Assembly (NCBI RefSeq): GCF_001436115.1
Contig: NZ_AYZQ01000004.1
Span: forward strand, 124,001-188,000
Length of the DNA stretch: 64,000 bases
Reading direction: 5' to 3'
Origin: Lacticaseibacillus brantae DSM 23927
GTDB taxonomy: Bacteria > Bacillota > Bacilli > Lactobacillales > Lactobacillaceae
The translations under genes were made by a program, and so were the position numbers. Positions 1 through 10,966 of this stretch are shown one piece after another (position 1 is the first letter of the stretch; each line of letters starts with the position of its first letter). Below the pieces are notes generated by a model. It was not told where the DNA came from. It was given only the letters and a program-made list of their open reading frames with translations, and searched no databases.

Positions 1-1
1 A

Positions 2-1213
2 GTGCCAGGGATTTCGATGGCCTTGATTTTCCGGGCGTTCTCTAGTGGCTCCAGCTCCTTAACCGGGGTGGAAGCGATTAGTAACGCGGTCCCATTCTTC
101 AAAAAGCCCCGTGAAAAGAATGCAGCTGGCACGTTAGCCATTATGGCCGCAATCCTGGGCTTCTTCTTTGCTGGGATTACTTTCCTGAACTACTGGTATG
201 GGATTGTGCCACAAGCCAAAGTCACTGTGCTGTCACAAGTGGCCAAAGCGACCTTTGGTGGTGGCGGTGTGATGTATTACGTCGTGCAAATTGCGACCGC
301 GTTAATCTTGGCAGTCGCTGCTAATACTGGGTTCTCAGCGTTCCCTGTCTTGGCTTTTAACCTTGCTAAAGACAAGTTCATGCCCCATATGTATATGGAC
401 CGTGGTGATCGCCTAGGTTATTCCAATGGGATTTTAACTTTAGCGATTGGCTCAGCCATTCTGATTACTATTTTCCAAGGGAGCACTGAACGGTTGATTC
501 CGTTGTATGCGGTCGGCGTGTTCATTCCGTTCACATTATCGCAAACCGGGATGATTGTTCATTGGTGGCGCCATCGTGATAAGGGTTGGATTGGTAAGAG
601 CATTGCCAATTTCACCGGTGCTTTCATCTCCTTTGTCATTTTGCTCATTTTGTTTGTTTATCGGTTGCCTGACATCTGGCCTTTCTTCCTATTGATGCCA
701 GCGCTGATTTACCTGTTCTATAAAATCCACAAGCATTATCAAAATGTGGCTGAGCAATTGCGCTTACCAGATACGGACGTCGCGATGCACGAATATGACG
801 GCAGTACGGTGATTGTCTTAGTCGGCAATGTCACTCGGGTGACGCGAGGGGCGCTCAATTACGCGCAGTCTATCGGGGATTATGTCATTGCCATGCACGT
901 TTCCATGGATGAAAATCCTGGTAAGGAACAAGAGACGCAAAATGAATTTAAAGAGGATTTCCCAAATGTCCGGTTTGTCGATGTGCATTCATCGTATCGG
1001 TCAATTGAAGGGCCTGTCATTCGTTTCGTCGATATCATTGCGCGCAACGCTGAAAAACGTAATTTCACCACAACGGTGTTGATTCCGCAATTTACGCCGC
1101 GCAAACCTTGGCAGAACATCCTGCATAACCAAACCAGTTTGAGACTGCGGGCGGCCTTTGCAAATCGTGAAAACATTATTCTATCTACGTATAGTTACCA
1201 TCTTAAGAAGTAA
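2..1213 (+). CDS. kimA: KimA-like APC-superfamily potassium/amino-acid transporter, 3' part
   Basis: The frame is already open at the window edge, so the N-terminal helices lie outside. About 403 residues remain: several hydrophobic membrane segments in the first 240 residues, then a soluble cytoplasmic tail (about 260-400) with alternating strands and helices of the universal-stress-protein type. The segment with [17 protein letters not shown], the [10 protein letters not shown] loop and the long soluble tail are typical of KimA (YdaO), the high-affinity K+ importer controlled by cyclic-di-AMP in Bacillus, rather than of ordinary amino-acid permeases. The GTG at position 2 is just an internal Val codon. 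A terminator follows directly. The potassium substrate is inferred from the family. A riboswitch that often precedes kimA would be outside the window. Confidence 0.8.
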   Translation: MPGISMALIFRAFSSGSSSLTGVEAISNAVPFFKKPREKNAAGTLAIMAAILGFFFAGITFLNYWYGIVPQAKVTVLSQVAKATFGGGGVMYYVVQIATALILAVAANTGFSAFPVLAFNLAKDKFMPHMYMDRGDRLGYSNGILTLAIGSAILITIFQGSTERLIPLYAVGVFIPFTLSQTGMIVHWWRHRDKGWIGKSIANFTGAFISFVILLILFVYRLPDIWPFFLLMPALIYLFYKIHKHYQNVAEQLRLPDTDVAMHEYDGSTVIVLVGNVTRVTRGALNYAQSIGDYVIAMHVSMDENPGKEQETQNEFKEDFPNVRFVDVHSSYRSIEGPVIRFVDIIARNAEKRNFTTTVLIPQFTPRKPWQNILHNQTSLRLRAAFANRENIILSTYSYHLKK

Positions 1214-1216
1214 TTC

Positions 1217-1262
1217 AAAAAGGCTTACCAGCTGCCCATCAGGGTGGTGGCAGGCCTTTTTG
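1217..1262 (+). terminator. Rho-independent terminator after the KimA-like gene
   Basis: An AAAAAGGC...GGCCTTTTT hairpin with an imperfect stem (one mismatch and a GU pair) is followed by a T run, directly after the TAA at 1213. Confidence 0.75.
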
Positions 1263-1280
1263 CGTGGGCCGGTCACGGCT

Positions 1281-1309
1281 TTGCATAAGTGCGGCTCGGT
1301 TGGTAAAAT
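1281..1309 (+). promoter_or_regulatory. Promoter of mutS-mutL-maf
   Basis: TTGCAT (1281-1286), a 17-base spacer, then TAAAAT (1304-1309). The predicted transcript starts near 1316, after the open frame begins at 1264, which supports the ATG at 1345 as the real mutS start. Confidence 0.65.
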
Positions 1310-1344
1310 GGTCAGAGAAAGTCAAACGAAAATGGGTGAAATGG

Positions 1345-3909
1345 ATGCCGCAAAAAACCAGTGAAACACCAATGATGCAACAATATAATGCCATTAAGGC
1401 GCAATATCCAGATGCCTTCTTGTTTTATCGGATCGGCGACTTTTATGAGTTGTTCTACGATGATGCGATTAAAGGCTCGCAATTACTAGAACTGACGCTG
1501 ACGGCACGGAATAAGAGTGCTGACGACCCAATTCCGATGGCAGGGGTGCCACACCATGCTGCAGCCAGTTACATTGATATTTTGGTTGAACAAGGCTATA
1601 AAGTCGCCATTTGTGAACAAGTAGAAGATCCCAAATTGGCTCAGGGAATGGTTAAGCGCGAGGTGATTCAGTTAGTGACACCTGGGACAACGACTGATAT
1701 CAAAGCCGGAGCAGCCAAGTCAAACAATTATTTGACTGCGGTTGTCGCCACAGACCAAGGATTTGGTTTGGCTTACACCGACTTGTCGACTGGGGAGTTG
1801 AATGTCACTTCCTTGGCACAATTGTCTGCTGTCCAGAATGAACTCTCGGCGCTCAGCACTAAAGAAGTCGTGGTGCGGCCTGACTTAGCTGACGATGCTA
1901 CTGAAGTCTTGGCCCAACAAGATCGCCTGATTTCAAAGCAAACTGATACGGGCGCCCACGCTGAAGTCAGTTATGTCATCCAAGATTTGACAGATGCCGC
2001 TCAAATTGCGGCCGTTACTTTGTTAATGCAGTACGTGTTGGATACGCAAAAGCGAAGCCTTGCCCACATGCAAAAGGCTGTTGTGTATGCACCATCTGCG
2101 TATTTAGAAATGGACCAGGATGCTCGTACCAATCTAGATATTCTGGTGAATAGTCGGTCAGGTAAGAAGGCTGATACCCTTTTGTGGCTTTTGGATGCCA
2201 CCAAGACAGCCATGGGCGGTCGACTGCTCAAACGCTGGCTGGAACGGCCATTGCTGGATTTAACCGCGATTAAACAGCGGCAGCAACGGGTGCAAGCTCT
2301 GATCGATCAGTTCTTTGAACGCAGTGAATTGCAAGATCATTTGACGAAGGTTTATGACCTCGAGCGTCTCGCTGGCCGGGTGGCTTTTGGCACGGTTAAC
2401 GGCCGTGACTTGATTCAATTACAGACTTCCTTGGCTCAAATCCCAGAGATTGTTGGTATTTTGCAACGTTTCGATTCAGATGCCTTTGCTGATTTTCAAG
2501 TCCAATTGGACCCCGTTTCGGACGTGGCGGACTTGATTAGCCGTGCCATTAATCCTGATGCTCCGATTTCTGTCACGGATGGCGACGTCATCAAAACCGG
2601 TTATAATGCACGACTCGACGGCTATCGCGATGTCATGCAAAACAGTAAACAGTGGCTGGCAGAGCTTGAAGCCACGGAGCGCGAAACGACTGGCATTCAT
2701 AACCTGAAGATCCGCTACAATAAAGTTTTTGGCTATTACATTGAAATCACTAAGTCAAACCTAGACCGAGTCCCCGAACGCTATGAACGTAAGCAGACCC
2801 TAACCAATGCGGAGCGGTTTATTACGCCGGCACTGAAAGACAAAGAAACTCAGATTCTGGAGGCTGAAAGTTCAGCGACAAATCTCGAGTATGCGCTGTT
2901 TCAAGATATCCGTGAACAGGTCAAACAACAGATTGAACGGTTACAAACCCTTGCCAGTCAAATCGCGGCCCTGGATGTTTTACAAAGTTTTGCGGTTGTG
3001 GCTGAAAATCAACATTACGTCCGGCCCAATATGATCCCAAACTCTCACGATTTAGCCATTCGCGGTGGCCGGCATCCAGTGGTTGAAAAGGTGATTGGCT
3101 CGCAGCAATATATCCCTAATGATGTGGTCATGAACGATGAGACCGATATGTTACTGATTACTGGCCCTAATATGTCAGGGAAGAGTACCTATATGCGTCA
3201 ACTGGCGCTGATTGTCATCATGGCTCAAGCTGGCTCATTTGTGCCGGCCGACAGTGCCGACTTACCCATTTTTGATCACATCTTTACCCGCATTGGGGCG
3301 GCGGATGACTTGGCTAGTGGCCAAAGTACGTTCATGGTTGAAATGCTAGAAGCAAATGCAGCTTTGAGTCATGCGACAGCTTCCAGCCTGATTCTTTTTG
3401 ACGAAATTGGTCGGGGGACTGCGACCTACGATGGAATGGCTTTAGCCCAAGCTATCATTGAATATTTGCACGACCATGTCCATGCCAAAACGTTGTTCTC
3501 AACCCATTATCACGAGTTGACGGCGTTGGCTGATTCTCTGGCCCACCTGGAAAATGTCCATGTCGGGGCAGTGGAAGAGAAGGGCAATCTTGTCTTCTTG
3601 CACAAGATGCTTGCAGGTCCGGCTGATAAGTCCTATGGGATTCACGTAGCCAAGTTAGCTGGGTTACCAGACACTTTGCTGGACCGAGCCAATGTTATTT
3701 TGGATCACTTGGAAGCCGAACCCAAGCCTGATGTGGAGACGGTTGCCGAAGATAGTGGCCAACTTGATTTATTTGTGCCCGAACCAGTGGTAGAATCAGT
3801 GCCTAGTCCAGTCTTAAAGGCGCTCAATAATTTCGACTTACTCGATTCAACGCCAATGGACGCTATGAACCTGATTTATAACCTCCAAAAACAACTAAAA
3901 AAGAAGTGA
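1345..3909 (+). CDS. mutS: DNA mismatch repair protein MutS
   Basis: ATPase that binds mismatches and recruits MutL. The 854-residue product has the mismatch-contacting Phe-Tyr-Glu motif (F33-Y34-E35 in IGDFYELF), a Walker A motif at about 607-614 (GPNMSGKS) and a Walker B DEIGRG at 686-691. Length is normal for the family. The frame is open from 1264, but the ATG at 1345 gives the family N-terminus (MPQKT...), has GGGTGA five bases upstream and lies after the promoter. mutL follows four bases after the stop, so the two are cotranscribed, as usual in lactobacilli. Confidence 0.97.
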   Translation: MPQKTSETPMMQQYNAIKAQYPDAFLFYRIGDFYELFYDDAIKGSQLLELTLTARNKSADDPIPMAGVPHHAAASYIDILVEQGYKVAICEQVEDPKLAQGMVKREVIQLVTPGTTTDIKAGAAKSNNYLTAVVATDQGFGLAYTDLSTGELNVTSLAQLSAVQNELSALSTKEVVVRPDLADDATEVLAQQDRLISKQTDTGAHAEVSYVIQDLTDAAQIAAVTLLMQYVLDTQKRSLAHMQKAVVYAPSAYLEMDQDARTNLDILVNSRSGKKADTLLWLLDATKTAMGGRLLKRWLERPLLDLTAIKQRQQRVQALIDQFFERSELQDHLTKVYDLERLAGRVAFGTVNGRDLIQLQTSLAQIPEIVGILQRFDSDAFADFQVQLDPVSDVADLISRAINPDAPISVTDGDVIKTGYNARLDGYRDVMQNSKQWLAELEATERETTGIHNLKIRYNKVFGYYIEITKSNLDRVPERYERKQTLTNAERFITPALKDKETQILEAESSATNLEYALFQDIREQVKQQIERLQTLASQIAALDVLQSFAVVAENQHYVRPNMIPNSHDLAIRGGRHPVVEKVIGSQQYIPNDVVMNDETDMLLITGPNMSGKSTYMRQLALIVIMAQAGSFVPADSADLPIFDHIFTRIGAADDLASGQSTFMVEMLEANAALSHATASSLILFDEIGRGTATYDGMALAQAIIEYLHDHVHAKTLFSTHYHELTALADSLAHLENVHVGAVEEKGNLVFLHKMLAGPADKSYGIHVAKLAGLPDTLLDRANVILDHLEAEPKPDVETVAEDSGQLDLFVPEPVVESVPSPVLKALNNFDLLDSTPMDAMNLIYNLQKQLKKK

Positions 3910-3913
3910 TTTG

Positions 3914-5830
3914 ATGTCAAAAATTCATCAATTATCTGAAACACTCAGCAATCAGATCGCAGCCGGCGAAGTGGTCGAACGGCCCGCTTCCGTGGTCAAG
4001 GAGTTAGTTGAAAACAGTATCGACGCTGGCGCGACCCAGGTAGACGTTAGCGTCAAAGATGCTGGGCTCGCGCAAATCCAAGTGGTGGATAATGGCGCAG
4101 GCATCGAACCTGACGATGTGCCAGTCGCTTTCTTGCGGCATGCCACCTCCAAAATTCTCACCACGCGGGATTTATTTAATGTGCATTCACTCGGCTTTCG
4201 AGGTGAGGCGTTGGCTAGCATCGCCGCAGTCGCCAAAGTCAATTTAGAAACAGCGACCACAGCTGGCGTGGGGACCAAGATTCAAGTCAACGGCGGCGAA
4301 ATTGGGACGCCAGAAACTGCTGCTTTGCGCCCAGGGACGCAAGTGCAGGTAGATGACTTGTTCTATAATACGCCGGCGCGGTTGAAGTACGTGAAGTCCC
4401 AGCAGACCGAACTAGCCAAAATCGTCGATATTATCAATCGACTTGCCTTAGCCAATCCACAAGTGGCCTTCACGCTCCGGCATAATGATAATCTGATGCT
4501 GAAAACGGCGGGTCATGGTGATCTGCAGCAAACCTTAGCCGGTATTTACGGGGTCACAACTGCTAAGTCGATGTTGGACTTTGAAAGTCAGGATTTAGAT
4601 TTCAAGGTGCATGGATTTACCAGTTTACCTGATACAACTCGGGCTAGTCGGAATTACTTATCCTTTATGATTAATGGCCGGTATATTAAGAACTTGGCGC
4701 TGACTAAGGCGCTTATTGCTGGTTATGGCTCTAAATTGATGGTCGGCCGCTATCCCATTGCAGTCATTGCCATTGAAATGGATCCGCTACTCGTCGATGT
4801 GAACGTCCACCCCACGAAGCAAGAAGTGCGGCTAAGCAAGGAAGACAATCTTGCTCAGCTACTTACCCAAGCGGTTCAGGAGCGATTGGCGAGTGAGAAT
4901 TTGATTCCAGAAGCACTGCATAATTTGCGCGGCAGTAAGCTGGACATGGATCAATTGACCTTTGACTTGAACGCGGCGTCCAATCACGCGCCTGAGCGGC
5001 CCGTGTCGCCAGCCCCAATTGCGACCCCGCAACCCACACAGGTCGCAGAACCAGTTGTTTCGCTAGAGACGCCTAGTCAGGGGCTAGCCATCGATGATTT
5101 GCCATCGACCCCGATTTTTAAAGATCCGGATCGCTTAGCGGCGTGGGATGCCAAGTATTTACATCCTGCCCAACCAGCGTTCACCGCGGTGGCAGAGCCT
5201 GACCCGGCGCCAGTGGAACGCTTTCCGCAATTGCGCTTCTTGGCTCAGCTGCATGGGACATTCTTGTTAGCCGAGAGTGACGAAGGCTTCTATATTCTTG
5301 ACCAGCATGCTGCCCAAGAGCGGGTTAATTATGAATTCTATCGGGAAGAAATTGGCAAAGTCAGCTCGGCCGGCCAACACTTGTTGGTCCCAATCACCTT
5401 GGATTATCCAGCCGACGACGCCGTTACGATTAGGCAACATCGCGATGTGTTAGCAGAAGTGGGCCTCAATCTCGAAGATTTCGGTCAGAATACTTTTGTC
5501 GTTCGAGAACATCCCACTTGGTTTAAGGCTGGACAAGAAGAGGACACCATTAGGGAAATGGTCGACTGGGTCTTGCGAGACGGGACAATCAGTGTCGCCA
5601 AGTTCCGCGAACAAACGGCGATTATGATGAGCTGTAAGCGGGCAATTAAAGCCAATCATCATCTGGATTCTAAACAAGCCCAGGCCCTTTTGAGTAAGTT
5701 AGCCGCGGCTGAGAATCCATTCAATTGTCCTCATGGTCGCCCTGTGCTGGTGCATTTCTCCAATAACGATCTCAATAAGATGTTCAAACGTATTCAAGAT
5801 GGCCACGAAAGCGGGGAGTTAGACGCATGA
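3914..5830 (+). CDS. mutL: DNA mismatch repair endonuclease MutL
   Basis: GHKL-ATPase partner of MutS. The 638-residue product has the N-terminal ATPase motifs ([28 protein letters not shown]), a Pro/Ala-rich linker at about 360-410, and a C-terminal dimerisation domain with the [12 protein letters not shown] metal-binding endonuclease motif near 463. SCKRAI and CPHGRP near the end are the other conserved endonuclease-site motifs. It is therefore a nicking MutL of the Gram-positive type, which fits an organism without MutH. A TTG at 3911 precedes the ATG. The last codons overlap the maf start (ATGA). Confidence 0.97.
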   Translation: MSKIHQLSETLSNQIAAGEVVERPASVVKELVENSIDAGATQVDVSVKDAGLAQIQVVDNGAGIEPDDVPVAFLRHATSKILTTRDLFNVHSLGFRGEALASIAAVAKVNLETATTAGVGTKIQVNGGEIGTPETAALRPGTQVQVDDLFYNTPARLKYVKSQQTELAKIVDIINRLALANPQVAFTLRHNDNLMLKTAGHGDLQQTLAGIYGVTTAKSMLDFESQDLDFKVHGFTSLPDTTRASRNYLSFMINGRYIKNLALTKALIAGYGSKLMVGRYPIAVIAIEMDPLLVDVNVHPTKQEVRLSKEDNLAQLLTQAVQERLASENLIPEALHNLRGSKLDMDQLTFDLNAASNHAPERPVSPAPIATPQPTQVAEPVVSLETPSQGLAIDDLPSTPIFKDPDRLAAWDAKYLHPAQPAFTAVAEPDPAPVERFPQLRFLAQLHGTFLLAESDEGFYILDQHAAQERVNYEFYREEIGKVSSAGQHLLVPITLDYPADDAVTIRQHRDVLAEVGLNLEDFGQNTFVVREHPTWFKAGQEEDTIREMVDWVLRDGTISVAKFREQTAIMMSCKRAIKANHHLDSKQAQALLSKLAAAENPFNCPHGRPVLVHFSNNDLNKMFKRIQDGHESGELDA

Positions 5831-6378
5831 TTATCTTAGGTAGTCGTTCCCCTCGCCGCCAAGAACTACTGCGCTTAATTGTGCCAGATTTTGAGGTTCA
5901 ACCGGCCCAAATTGATGAACGCGCATTACCAATTCTGCCGGCGCCAGAGTATGTGGCTTCTCTCGCGGCAGAAAAGGGTGCTGACCTGGCTAAGCGGTAT
6001 CCGATGGCCACCATTATTACCGCGGATACCATGGTCAGTTATCAGCACCAGCTATTAGGTAAGCCAGCTAATCGCCAAGCCGCTTTTGACACCTTGCACA
6101 TGCTCAGTGGCCAAGTCCATGAAGTCTATACCGGCGTCCAAGTTTTGCAGCCTAAGCAACCGGCTACCCGAGCAGTCGTCGAGACTAAGGTCTGGTTCTG
6201 GCCCTTGACAGCCGCTGAGATTGAAGCTTATCTCGACACGAATGAGTATCGCGATAAAGCCGGTAGTTATGGCATTCAGGGTTACGGTGCCCGTCTGGTC
6301 GAACGGATTGACGGGGACTTCTATAATGTGGTTGGTTTACCTGTCAGCACACTTGCTCGCATGCTGAGGGCCAACTAA
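5827..6378 (+). CDS. maf: Maf family nucleoside triphosphate pyrophosphatase
   Basis: The 183-residue Maf/YhdE-like protein hydrolyses dTTP/UTP-type or modified NTPs to monophosphates and was historically named septum formation inhibitor. It begins with the signature [12 protein letters not shown] and has ITADTMVSY and [17 protein letters not shown] motifs plus a [10 protein letters not shown] segment. The start overlaps the mutL stop by four bases, which indicates translational coupling. Substrate preference within the Maf family cannot be read from the sequence. A bidirectional terminator ends the operon. Confidence 0.93.
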   Translation: MIILGSRSPRRQELLRLIVPDFEVQPAQIDERALPILPAPEYVASLAAEKGADLAKRYPMATIITADTMVSYQHQLLGKPANRQAAFDTLHMLSGQVHEVYTGVQVLQPKQPATRAVVETKVWFWPLTAAEIEAYLDTNEYRDKAGSYGIQGYGARLVERIDGDFYNVVGLPVSTLARMLRAN

Positions 6379-6425
6379 AAAGCGTGGGTCTAACCTTTTT
6401 GAGGCTAGACCCACGCTTGTTTTTT
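6379..6425. terminator. Bidirectional terminator between maf and the TVP38-like gene
   Basis: AAGCGTGGGTCTA...TAGACCCACGCTT is a long, almost perfect stem with A and T tracts on both sides, between convergent genes. Confidence 0.9.
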
Positions 6426-7017
6426 AGAAGAGATTTGTTAACCATTGGACGCCATAAACCAGGGCAAAGCTGTAAGCCGCGATTGTGATGGGTTTGCCCA
6501 AGATAATGATCCAGAAGTACTTCACCCAACTCATTTGAGTGAGCCCGGCTAGCAGACAGAGAACGTCGTCTGGGGCCACGGGCATCACGATGGCGATGGC
6601 GAAGAACCAATCGAATTTTTGCTGATTTTTGGTGTAGCCGATGTACTTGTCATACGTGGCTTCAGAAATAATGTGCAAGATAAAGGGCTTGCCATAACGC
6701 CGTGCTAGCCAGAAGTTGATGAATGATCCAATGCTGATGCCGACGTAGTTATACAAGAATCCCCACCAGGGCCCAAAGAGCAACACGCCCACAGCGGTAC
6801 TAATCCCTCCAGGAATAATGGGAATCACGACTTGAATAATCTGGACCAGAATAAAGAGGAGGGGCCCAATGAGGCCGGCAGCTAGCAGATAGGTCTGAAA
6901 GCTTTCGAGATCATTAAACACGCCTAGCTGCCACCAATAAATACTTAAGCATACAGCAAAGATGAGGCTGACAATAGCGGTTGAATTGATAAGACGACGC
7001 GAGGTAGTGGCTGACAT
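6424..7017 (-). CDS. TVP38/TMEM64 (DedA-like) membrane protein
   Basis: The 197-residue integral membrane protein has about five hydrophobic segments and the family core: a PIIPGGISTAVGVLLFGPWWG segment (about 70-90), GSFINFWLARRYGKP, and MPVAPDDVLCLLAGLTQM. This is the SNARE-associated/VTT domain pattern of DedA-superfamily lipid-carrier or membrane-homeostasis proteins. The start at 7017 is chosen because AGGAGGGACT precedes it; the longer open frame (to 7158) begins upstream of the likely promoter. It lies opposite to, and between, maf and ruvA. The exact substrate is unknown. Confidence 0.85.
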   Translation of the reverse strand: MSATTSRRLINSTAIVSLIFAVCLSIYWWQLGVFNDLESFQTYLLAAGLIGPLLFILVQIIQVVIPIIPGGISTAVGVLLFGPWWGFLYNYVGISIGSFINFWLARRYGKPFILHIISEATYDKYIGYTKNQQKFDWFFAIAIVMPVAPDDVLCLLAGLTQMSWVKYFWIIILGKPITIAAYSFALVYGVQWLTNLF

Positions 7018-7050
7018 CTGAGTCCCTCCTAACTGTCCAGCAGTGGTTAA

Positions 7051-7062
7051 CGTATTATACCA
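7051..7062 (-). promoter_or_regulatory. Extended -10 for the TVP38-like gene
   Basis: On the minus strand TGG-TATAAT (TATAAT at 7059-7054) lies about 37 bases upstream of the ATG. No good -35 is visible. Confidence 0.5.
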
Positions 7063-7091
7063 AAGGACGCTAGGAAGGCGCACGAATTCTG

Positions 7092-7100
7092 TGCTACAAT
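7092..7100 (+). promoter_or_regulatory. Extended -10 for ruvA-ruvB-queA
   Basis: TG-C-TACAAT (7092-7100), 36 bases before the ruvA ATG. No convincing -35 hexamer, as is common for extended -10 promoters. Confidence 0.5.
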
Positions 7101-7135
7101 AAACCAAACATATGTACTGAAAAGCGAGGCAAATT

Positions 7136-7714
7136 ATGTACGAGTATTTCAAAGGCACAGTGGCCGCGATTACGCCGGCTTATGTCGTTTTAGACGTGAG
7201 TGGGATCGGCTATCGTTTGCTGGTGGCCAATCCTTACCATTATTCAGAAGGCCAGACCACAACGATTTATGTCCAACAAATCATTCGCGACAATGACCAA
7301 AGTCTTTACGGTTTCATTGATGCCGAACAAAAAGGCCTCTTTAATCAGTTGCTCTCTGTGACTGGGATTGGGCCTAAGTCGGCCTTGGCAATTCTGGCTA
7401 ACGGCGACAAGACTACCTTGACTGAAGCCATTGCCAGCGAGAATGTCACTTTTTTGACCAAGTTTCCTGGGATTGGCAAGAAGACTGCCGCTCAGATTGT
7501 GCTTGATTTAAAAGGTAAATTACAAGCCGCCCCAATTGAAACGCCGACATCTTCAGCCTCACCAGCTCTGGATGATGCGCTAGCAGCGTTGTTGGCCTTG
7601 GGTTACTCAGAAAAAGAAATTGCTCGGGTCCAAAAAGCACTAGCCCAGGAACCTGCTATGGCGACGGATGCTTATTTGCGTACTGGATTAAAAATGTTAA
7701 CGATTGGGAGGTAA
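7136..7714 (+). CDS. ruvA: Holliday junction branch migration protein RuvA
   Basis: The 192-residue RuvA forms tetramers that bind the four-way junction and load RuvB. The N-terminal OB fold starts MYEYFKGTV; two helix-hairpin-helix motifs follow ([12 protein letters not shown] and [12 protein letters not shown]), then a linker and the C-terminal RuvB-contacting three-helix domain ([15 protein letters not shown]). The stop lies within the ribosome site of ruvB, so the two are translated together. Confidence 0.97.
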   Translation: MYEYFKGTVAAITPAYVVLDVSGIGYRLLVANPYHYSEGQTTTIYVQQIIRDNDQSLYGFIDAEQKGLFNQLLSVTGIGPKSALAILANGDKTTLTEAIASENVTFLTKFPGIGKKTAAQIVLDLKGKLQAAPIETPTSSASPALDDALAALLALGYSEKEIARVQKALAQEPAMATDAYLRTGLKMLTIGR

Positions 7715-7718
7715 TGAC

Positions 7719-8723
7719 GTGGCGGAAGACGATCGGTTGACTTCAAGTCAGGTCAATCCCGACGAAGAACCTATTGAACTATCGTTGCGGCCACAAACTC
7801 TGAGCCAGTATATTGGCCAGGAGGCAGTGAAGTCGCAGCTAGAAGTGTATATTCAGGCCGCTAAACAACGGGAAGAATCCCTTGACCATGTGCTACTCTA
7901 TGGGCCGCCAGGTTTGGGTAAAACCACCCTGGCCTTAGTGATTGCCAATGAGCTGGGGGTCAATATTAAGACAACCAGTGGGCCGGCCATTGAGCGGCCC
8001 GGCGATTTGGTCGCCTTACTAAATGAATTACAAGCTGGCGATGTTTTATTCATTGACGAAATTCACCGCCTGCCAAAGATTGTCGAAGAAATGCTCTATT
8101 CGGCGATGGAAGACTTTTACATTGATATTGTGGTCGGCCAAGGCCCCACAGCTCATCCGGTACATTTCCCATTGCCACCGTTCACGCTCATCGGCGCCAC
8201 CACCCGGGCCGGCGTGCTATCGGCACCACTGCGCGATCGGTTTGGGATTGCGGCGCATATGGCGTACTATACGGAGGCGGATCTGACTGCCATTGTGTAT
8301 CGCTCGGCGACAGTCTTTAATCTGCAACTGGACGATCAAGGGGCGCATGAAATTGCCCGCCGCTCACGGGGGACCCCGCGGATTGCCAATCGGCTGCTCA
8401 AGCGGATTCGCGATTTTGCTGATGTTGCTGGGGCCGAAACAGTCTCACTAGCCATCGTTGATCACGCGCTTGACCAGTTACAGGTTGATCAGTTGGGCTT
8501 AGATCAGGTGGACCGGAAATTACTGCAGTTCATGATTCGCGATTATAACGGTGGCCCAGTGGGACTGAACACAATTGCCGCTAATATTGGTGAAGAAAGT
8601 ACCACTATTGAAGAAATGTATGAACCGTATCTCTTACAAATTGGTTTGCTTAAGCGCACACCGCGGGGTCGCCAAGTGACACCCGCTGGTTTCGCGCATC
8701 TTGGCTTGCCATACTCTGAATGA
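7719..8723 (+). CDS. ruvB: Holliday junction DNA helicase RuvB
   Basis: The 334-residue AAA+ motor drives branch migration with RuvA. Walker A GPPGLGKT at 62-69, Walker [10 protein letters not shown], sensor GATTRAG and the LRDRFG arginine-finger segment are all present, followed by the C-terminal winged helix ([12 protein letters not shown]). The GTG at 7719 is selected because GGGAGG at 7706-7711 is correctly spaced; an in-frame TTG at 7704 would lie inside that site. queA follows at once. Confidence 0.97.
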   Translation: MAEDDRLTSSQVNPDEEPIELSLRPQTLSQYIGQEAVKSQLEVYIQAAKQREESLDHVLLYGPPGLGKTTLALVIANELGVNIKTTSGPAIERPGDLVALLNELQAGDVLFIDEIHRLPKIVEEMLYSAMEDFYIDIVVGQGPTAHPVHFPLPPFTLIGATTRAGVLSAPLRDRFGIAAHMAYYTEADLTAIVYRSATVFNLQLDDQGAHEIARRSRGTPRIANRLLKRIRDFADVAGAETVSLAIVDHALDQLQVDQLGLDQVDRKLLQFMIRDYNGGPVGLNTIAANIGEESTTIEEMYEPYLLQIGLLKRTPRGRQVTPAGFAHLGLPYSE

Positions 8724-8738
8724 TTGGAAGGAATTATT

Positions 8739-9770
8739 GTGCTCACAACTGAAGATTTCGACTATAACTTACCTGAAGAACTGATTGCCCAAACGCCGCT
8801 AAAAGAGCGGGATGCAAGTCGCTTACTGACCCTTAATCACACTACTGGTGCGATGGAAGACAAGCACTTCTATGACATTATTGACTATCTGAATCCTGGG
8901 GATGCCGTCGTAATGAACGATACCCGGGTGATGCCGGCCCGCTTATATGGCGTGAAAGCAGACACTGGCGCTCACATGGAAGTATTATTGTTGACCAATA
9001 TTGAAGGCGACAAGTGGGAAACCTTAATGAAACCAGCTCGTAAGGCTCCAGTTGGCACGAAGGTTACGTTTGGCGATGGTTTATTAGTGGCCACAGTTTT
9101 GGAAGAACTCGATCATGGTGGTCGGATTGTTGAATTCAGTTATTCCGGAATTTTCATGGAAGTTCTCGAACAACTGGGTGAAACCCCACTACCACCTTAC
9201 ATTAAAGAAAAACTCGATGATCCTGAGATGTATCAAACAGTTTATGCCCGAGAAGTGGGTTCTGCAGCTGCCCCAACAGCGGGGTTGCATTGGACCAAAG
9301 AATTGCTGGACAAAGCGCAAGCCAAAGGGGTCAAACTTGTTTATTTAACCCTCCACGTGGGCTTGGGAACGTTCCGGCCTGTGTCTGAAGACAATATTGA
9401 AGATCATAAGATGCATAGCGAATTTTACCGTCTGACAGAAGAAGCAGCGGCCGAGTTAACAGCTGTCAAGGCTAACGGGGGCCGCATTATTGCCACCGGG
9501 ACGACGTCAATCAGGACACTTGAAACCATCGGGACTAAGTTCAATGGCGAAATCAAGGCCGATTCGGGCTGGACTGACATTTTCATTAAGCCTGGGTACA
9601 AATGGCAAGTGGTGGATGCCTTTATCACGAACTTCCACTTACCAAAGTCTACATTAGTGATGCTCGTGGCAGCTTTCACTGGGCGCGAGAATATTTTGAA
9701 TGCCTACCAACATGCCATTGATGAACGCTATCGGTTCTTTAGCTTTGGCGATGCAATGTATATCTATTAA
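8739..9770 (+). CDS. queA: tRNA preQ1(34) S-adenosylmethionine ribosyltransferase-isomerase QueA
   Basis: QueA adds the ribosyl moiety of S-adenosylmethionine to preQ1 at the tRNA wobble position, giving epoxyqueuosine. The 343-residue product has the family blocks [46 protein letters not shown]-like [13 protein letters not shown] and [11 protein letters not shown]. The GTG start at 8739 follows GGAAGGA; the frame is open to an earlier TTG that overlaps the ribosome site. The partner enzyme tgt lies 1.3 kb downstream. Confidence 0.95.
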   Translation: MLTTEDFDYNLPEELIAQTPLKERDASRLLTLNHTTGAMEDKHFYDIIDYLNPGDAVVMNDTRVMPARLYGVKADTGAHMEVLLLTNIEGDKWETLMKPARKAPVGTKVTFGDGLLVATVLEELDHGGRIVEFSYSGIFMEVLEQLGETPLPPYIKEKLDDPEMYQTVYAREVGSAAAPTAGLHWTKELLDKAQAKGVKLVYLTLHVGLGTFRPVSEDNIEDHKMHSEFYRLTEEAAAELTAVKANGGRIIATGTTSIRTLETIGTKFNGEIKADSGWTDIFIKPGYKWQVVDAFITNFHLPKSTLVMLVAAFTGRENILNAYQHAIDERYRFFSFGDAMYIY

Positions 9771-9812
9771 AATAAGCCAGTACCAGACTTTTGGATAAAG
9801 GGGTTTTCGCGA

Positions 9813-10769
9813 ATGACAACACTATTAGTCATGCAACTAGCAGATGCAGATGTTCAAACTGTTAAACAAACACTCAGCCAGACACCTAACCTCGAGGTCC
9901 TAGTGGCAAGCCAGCCACTCACCGACGCGCAATTAGCGAAGGTAGAGGTGACCCTCGGCTGGGAGCCAACGTTGGGCCAACGCTTGTTAGGCTTACCTCA
10001 GTCCCAGCTGAAATGGGTCCAGGCTTTCTCGGCTGGTGTCGATTATTTGCCCCTAGAAGCTTTTGCTAAAGCAGGGGTGATGGTGTCGAATGTCAGCGGG
10101 ATTCACGCCACACCAATTTCGGAATTCGTCATGGGTGGCTTGTTATACCATACCCGGGGAATTGACTTTGCCGCCGCGAACCAGCAAAAAGCAACCTGGC
10201 AGCGGCCCGCTATGCTCGGCGTTTTAGCCGGTCAGCAGATGCTGGTCTATGGGACGGGACATATCGGGCAAGCCATCGCCAAATTGGCCCAAGCATTCGG
10301 GATGAAGACTGTCGGGGTCAATCATGATGGCCATCCGGTTGACTTTTTCGACAAAACCGTTGACGACACAAGTAGCTTGGCAGTCGCCGTTGATAGTGAC
10401 GTGATTGTCAATGTGTTGCCTTTGACGGCCAAGACACACCATTTCTTTAACGCCGAATTCTTTGGGCACTTGAGCAAAAAGCCTGTTTTCGTCAACGTTG
10501 GGCGGGGGCCATCTGTCGATACTTCAGCCTTAATTGAAGCGTTGAAGACAACTTTGGCATACGCGGTGATTGATGTCGTTGAACCTGAACCGTTGCCGGC
10601 AAATAGCCCCTTGTGGCAGGCTGACAATGTTTTACTGGCCCCACATATGTCAGGGTTGTATACCGACTATGCGAAAGACGCGCTCGCCATTTTTGGCCGC
10701 AACTTAGCACAATTTCAAGCTGATGGTACCCTAGTTCAGAATCAAGTCGAACTTGATCGCGGCTATTAA
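9813..10769 (+). CDS. D-isomer-specific 2-hydroxyacid dehydrogenase family protein
   Basis: The 318-residue NAD(P)-dependent dehydrogenase has a split catalytic domain and a Rossmann domain with VYGTGHIGQA near 145-154. The catalytic triad of the family is visible: Arg231 in NVGRG, Glu in DVVEPEPL (about 257-259) and His278 in LAPHMSG. The divergent N-terminal half and the short length fit the GhrA-like or phosphoglycerate dehydrogenase-like subgroup rather than D-lactate dehydrogenase. The substrate (glyoxylate, hydroxypyruvate or a branched 2-oxoacid) cannot be decided. AAAGGGG precedes the ATG. It probably reads through from queA, 42 bases upstream. Confidence 0.85.
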   Translation: MTTLLVMQLADADVQTVKQTLSQTPNLEVLVASQPLTDAQLAKVEVTLGWEPTLGQRLLGLPQSQLKWVQAFSAGVDYLPLEAFAKAGVMVSNVSGIHATPISEFVMGGLLYHTRGIDFAAANQQKATWQRPAMLGVLAGQQMLVYGTGHIGQAIAKLAQAFGMKTVGVNHDGHPVDFFDKTVDDTSSLAVAVDSDVIVNVLPLTAKTHHFFNAEFFGHLSKKPVFVNVGRGPSVDTSALIEALKTTLAYAVIDVVEPEPLPANSPLWQADNVLLAPHMSGLYTDYAKDALAIFGRNLAQFQADGTLVQNQVELDRGY

Positions 10770-10775
10770 CAAGCA

Positions 10776-10954
10776 CACAAAAACAGCGCCGTGAATAACG
10801 GCGCTGTTTTTGGAGTAGCAGGGACAAATCAGTTACCAACATCGGTGAAAGATATTCTTCTAACGCATCCCTGCGGCGTACATTAATTGATTAACGATCA
10901 CATGGTTAGTTTCTAAGTGGTTTATTCTTACAAATAAAACACGTCCCTGCTACC
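10776..10954 (-). ncRNA. ssrS: Structured small RNA, candidate 6S RNA
   Basis: On the minus strand a TATAAT box at 10966-10961 is followed, after seven bases, by GTAGCAGGGAC (10953-10943). The exact complement of this arm occurs at 10825-10815, and a strong hairpin plus T run (10811-10776) follows. The transcript would be about 180 nt: closing stem of 11 pairs, large internal bubble with a small ACC...GGT hairpin on the 3' side, and an upper stem (CTAAC/GTTAG at 10860-10864 and 10905-10909). Length, closed ends, central bubble and terminal hairpin match 6S RNA, the RNA polymerase decoy. No open frame fits. The ncRNA call is firmer than the 6S name. Confidence 0.6.
10779..10811. terminator. 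Bidirectional terminator shared by the 2-hydroxyacid dehydrogenase gene and the minus-strand RNA
   Basis: AAAAACAGCGCCG...CGGCGCTGTTTTT is a perfect stem with A and T tracts on both sides. It ends the plus-strand operon and the opposing small RNA. Confidence 0.9.
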
Positions 10955-10960
10955 GACTTC

Positions 10961-10966
10961 ATTATA
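10961..10966 (-). promoter_or_regulatory. -10 box of the 6S-like RNA
   Basis: A perfect TATAAT on the minus strand, seven bases before the closing stem of the predicted RNA. The -35 is weak. Confidence 0.55.

Noticed and set aside
1264-1344. N-terminal extension of mutS by 27 codons
   Set aside because: It would start upstream of the likely promoter and adds residues absent from MutS; the ATG at 1345 gives the family N-terminus.
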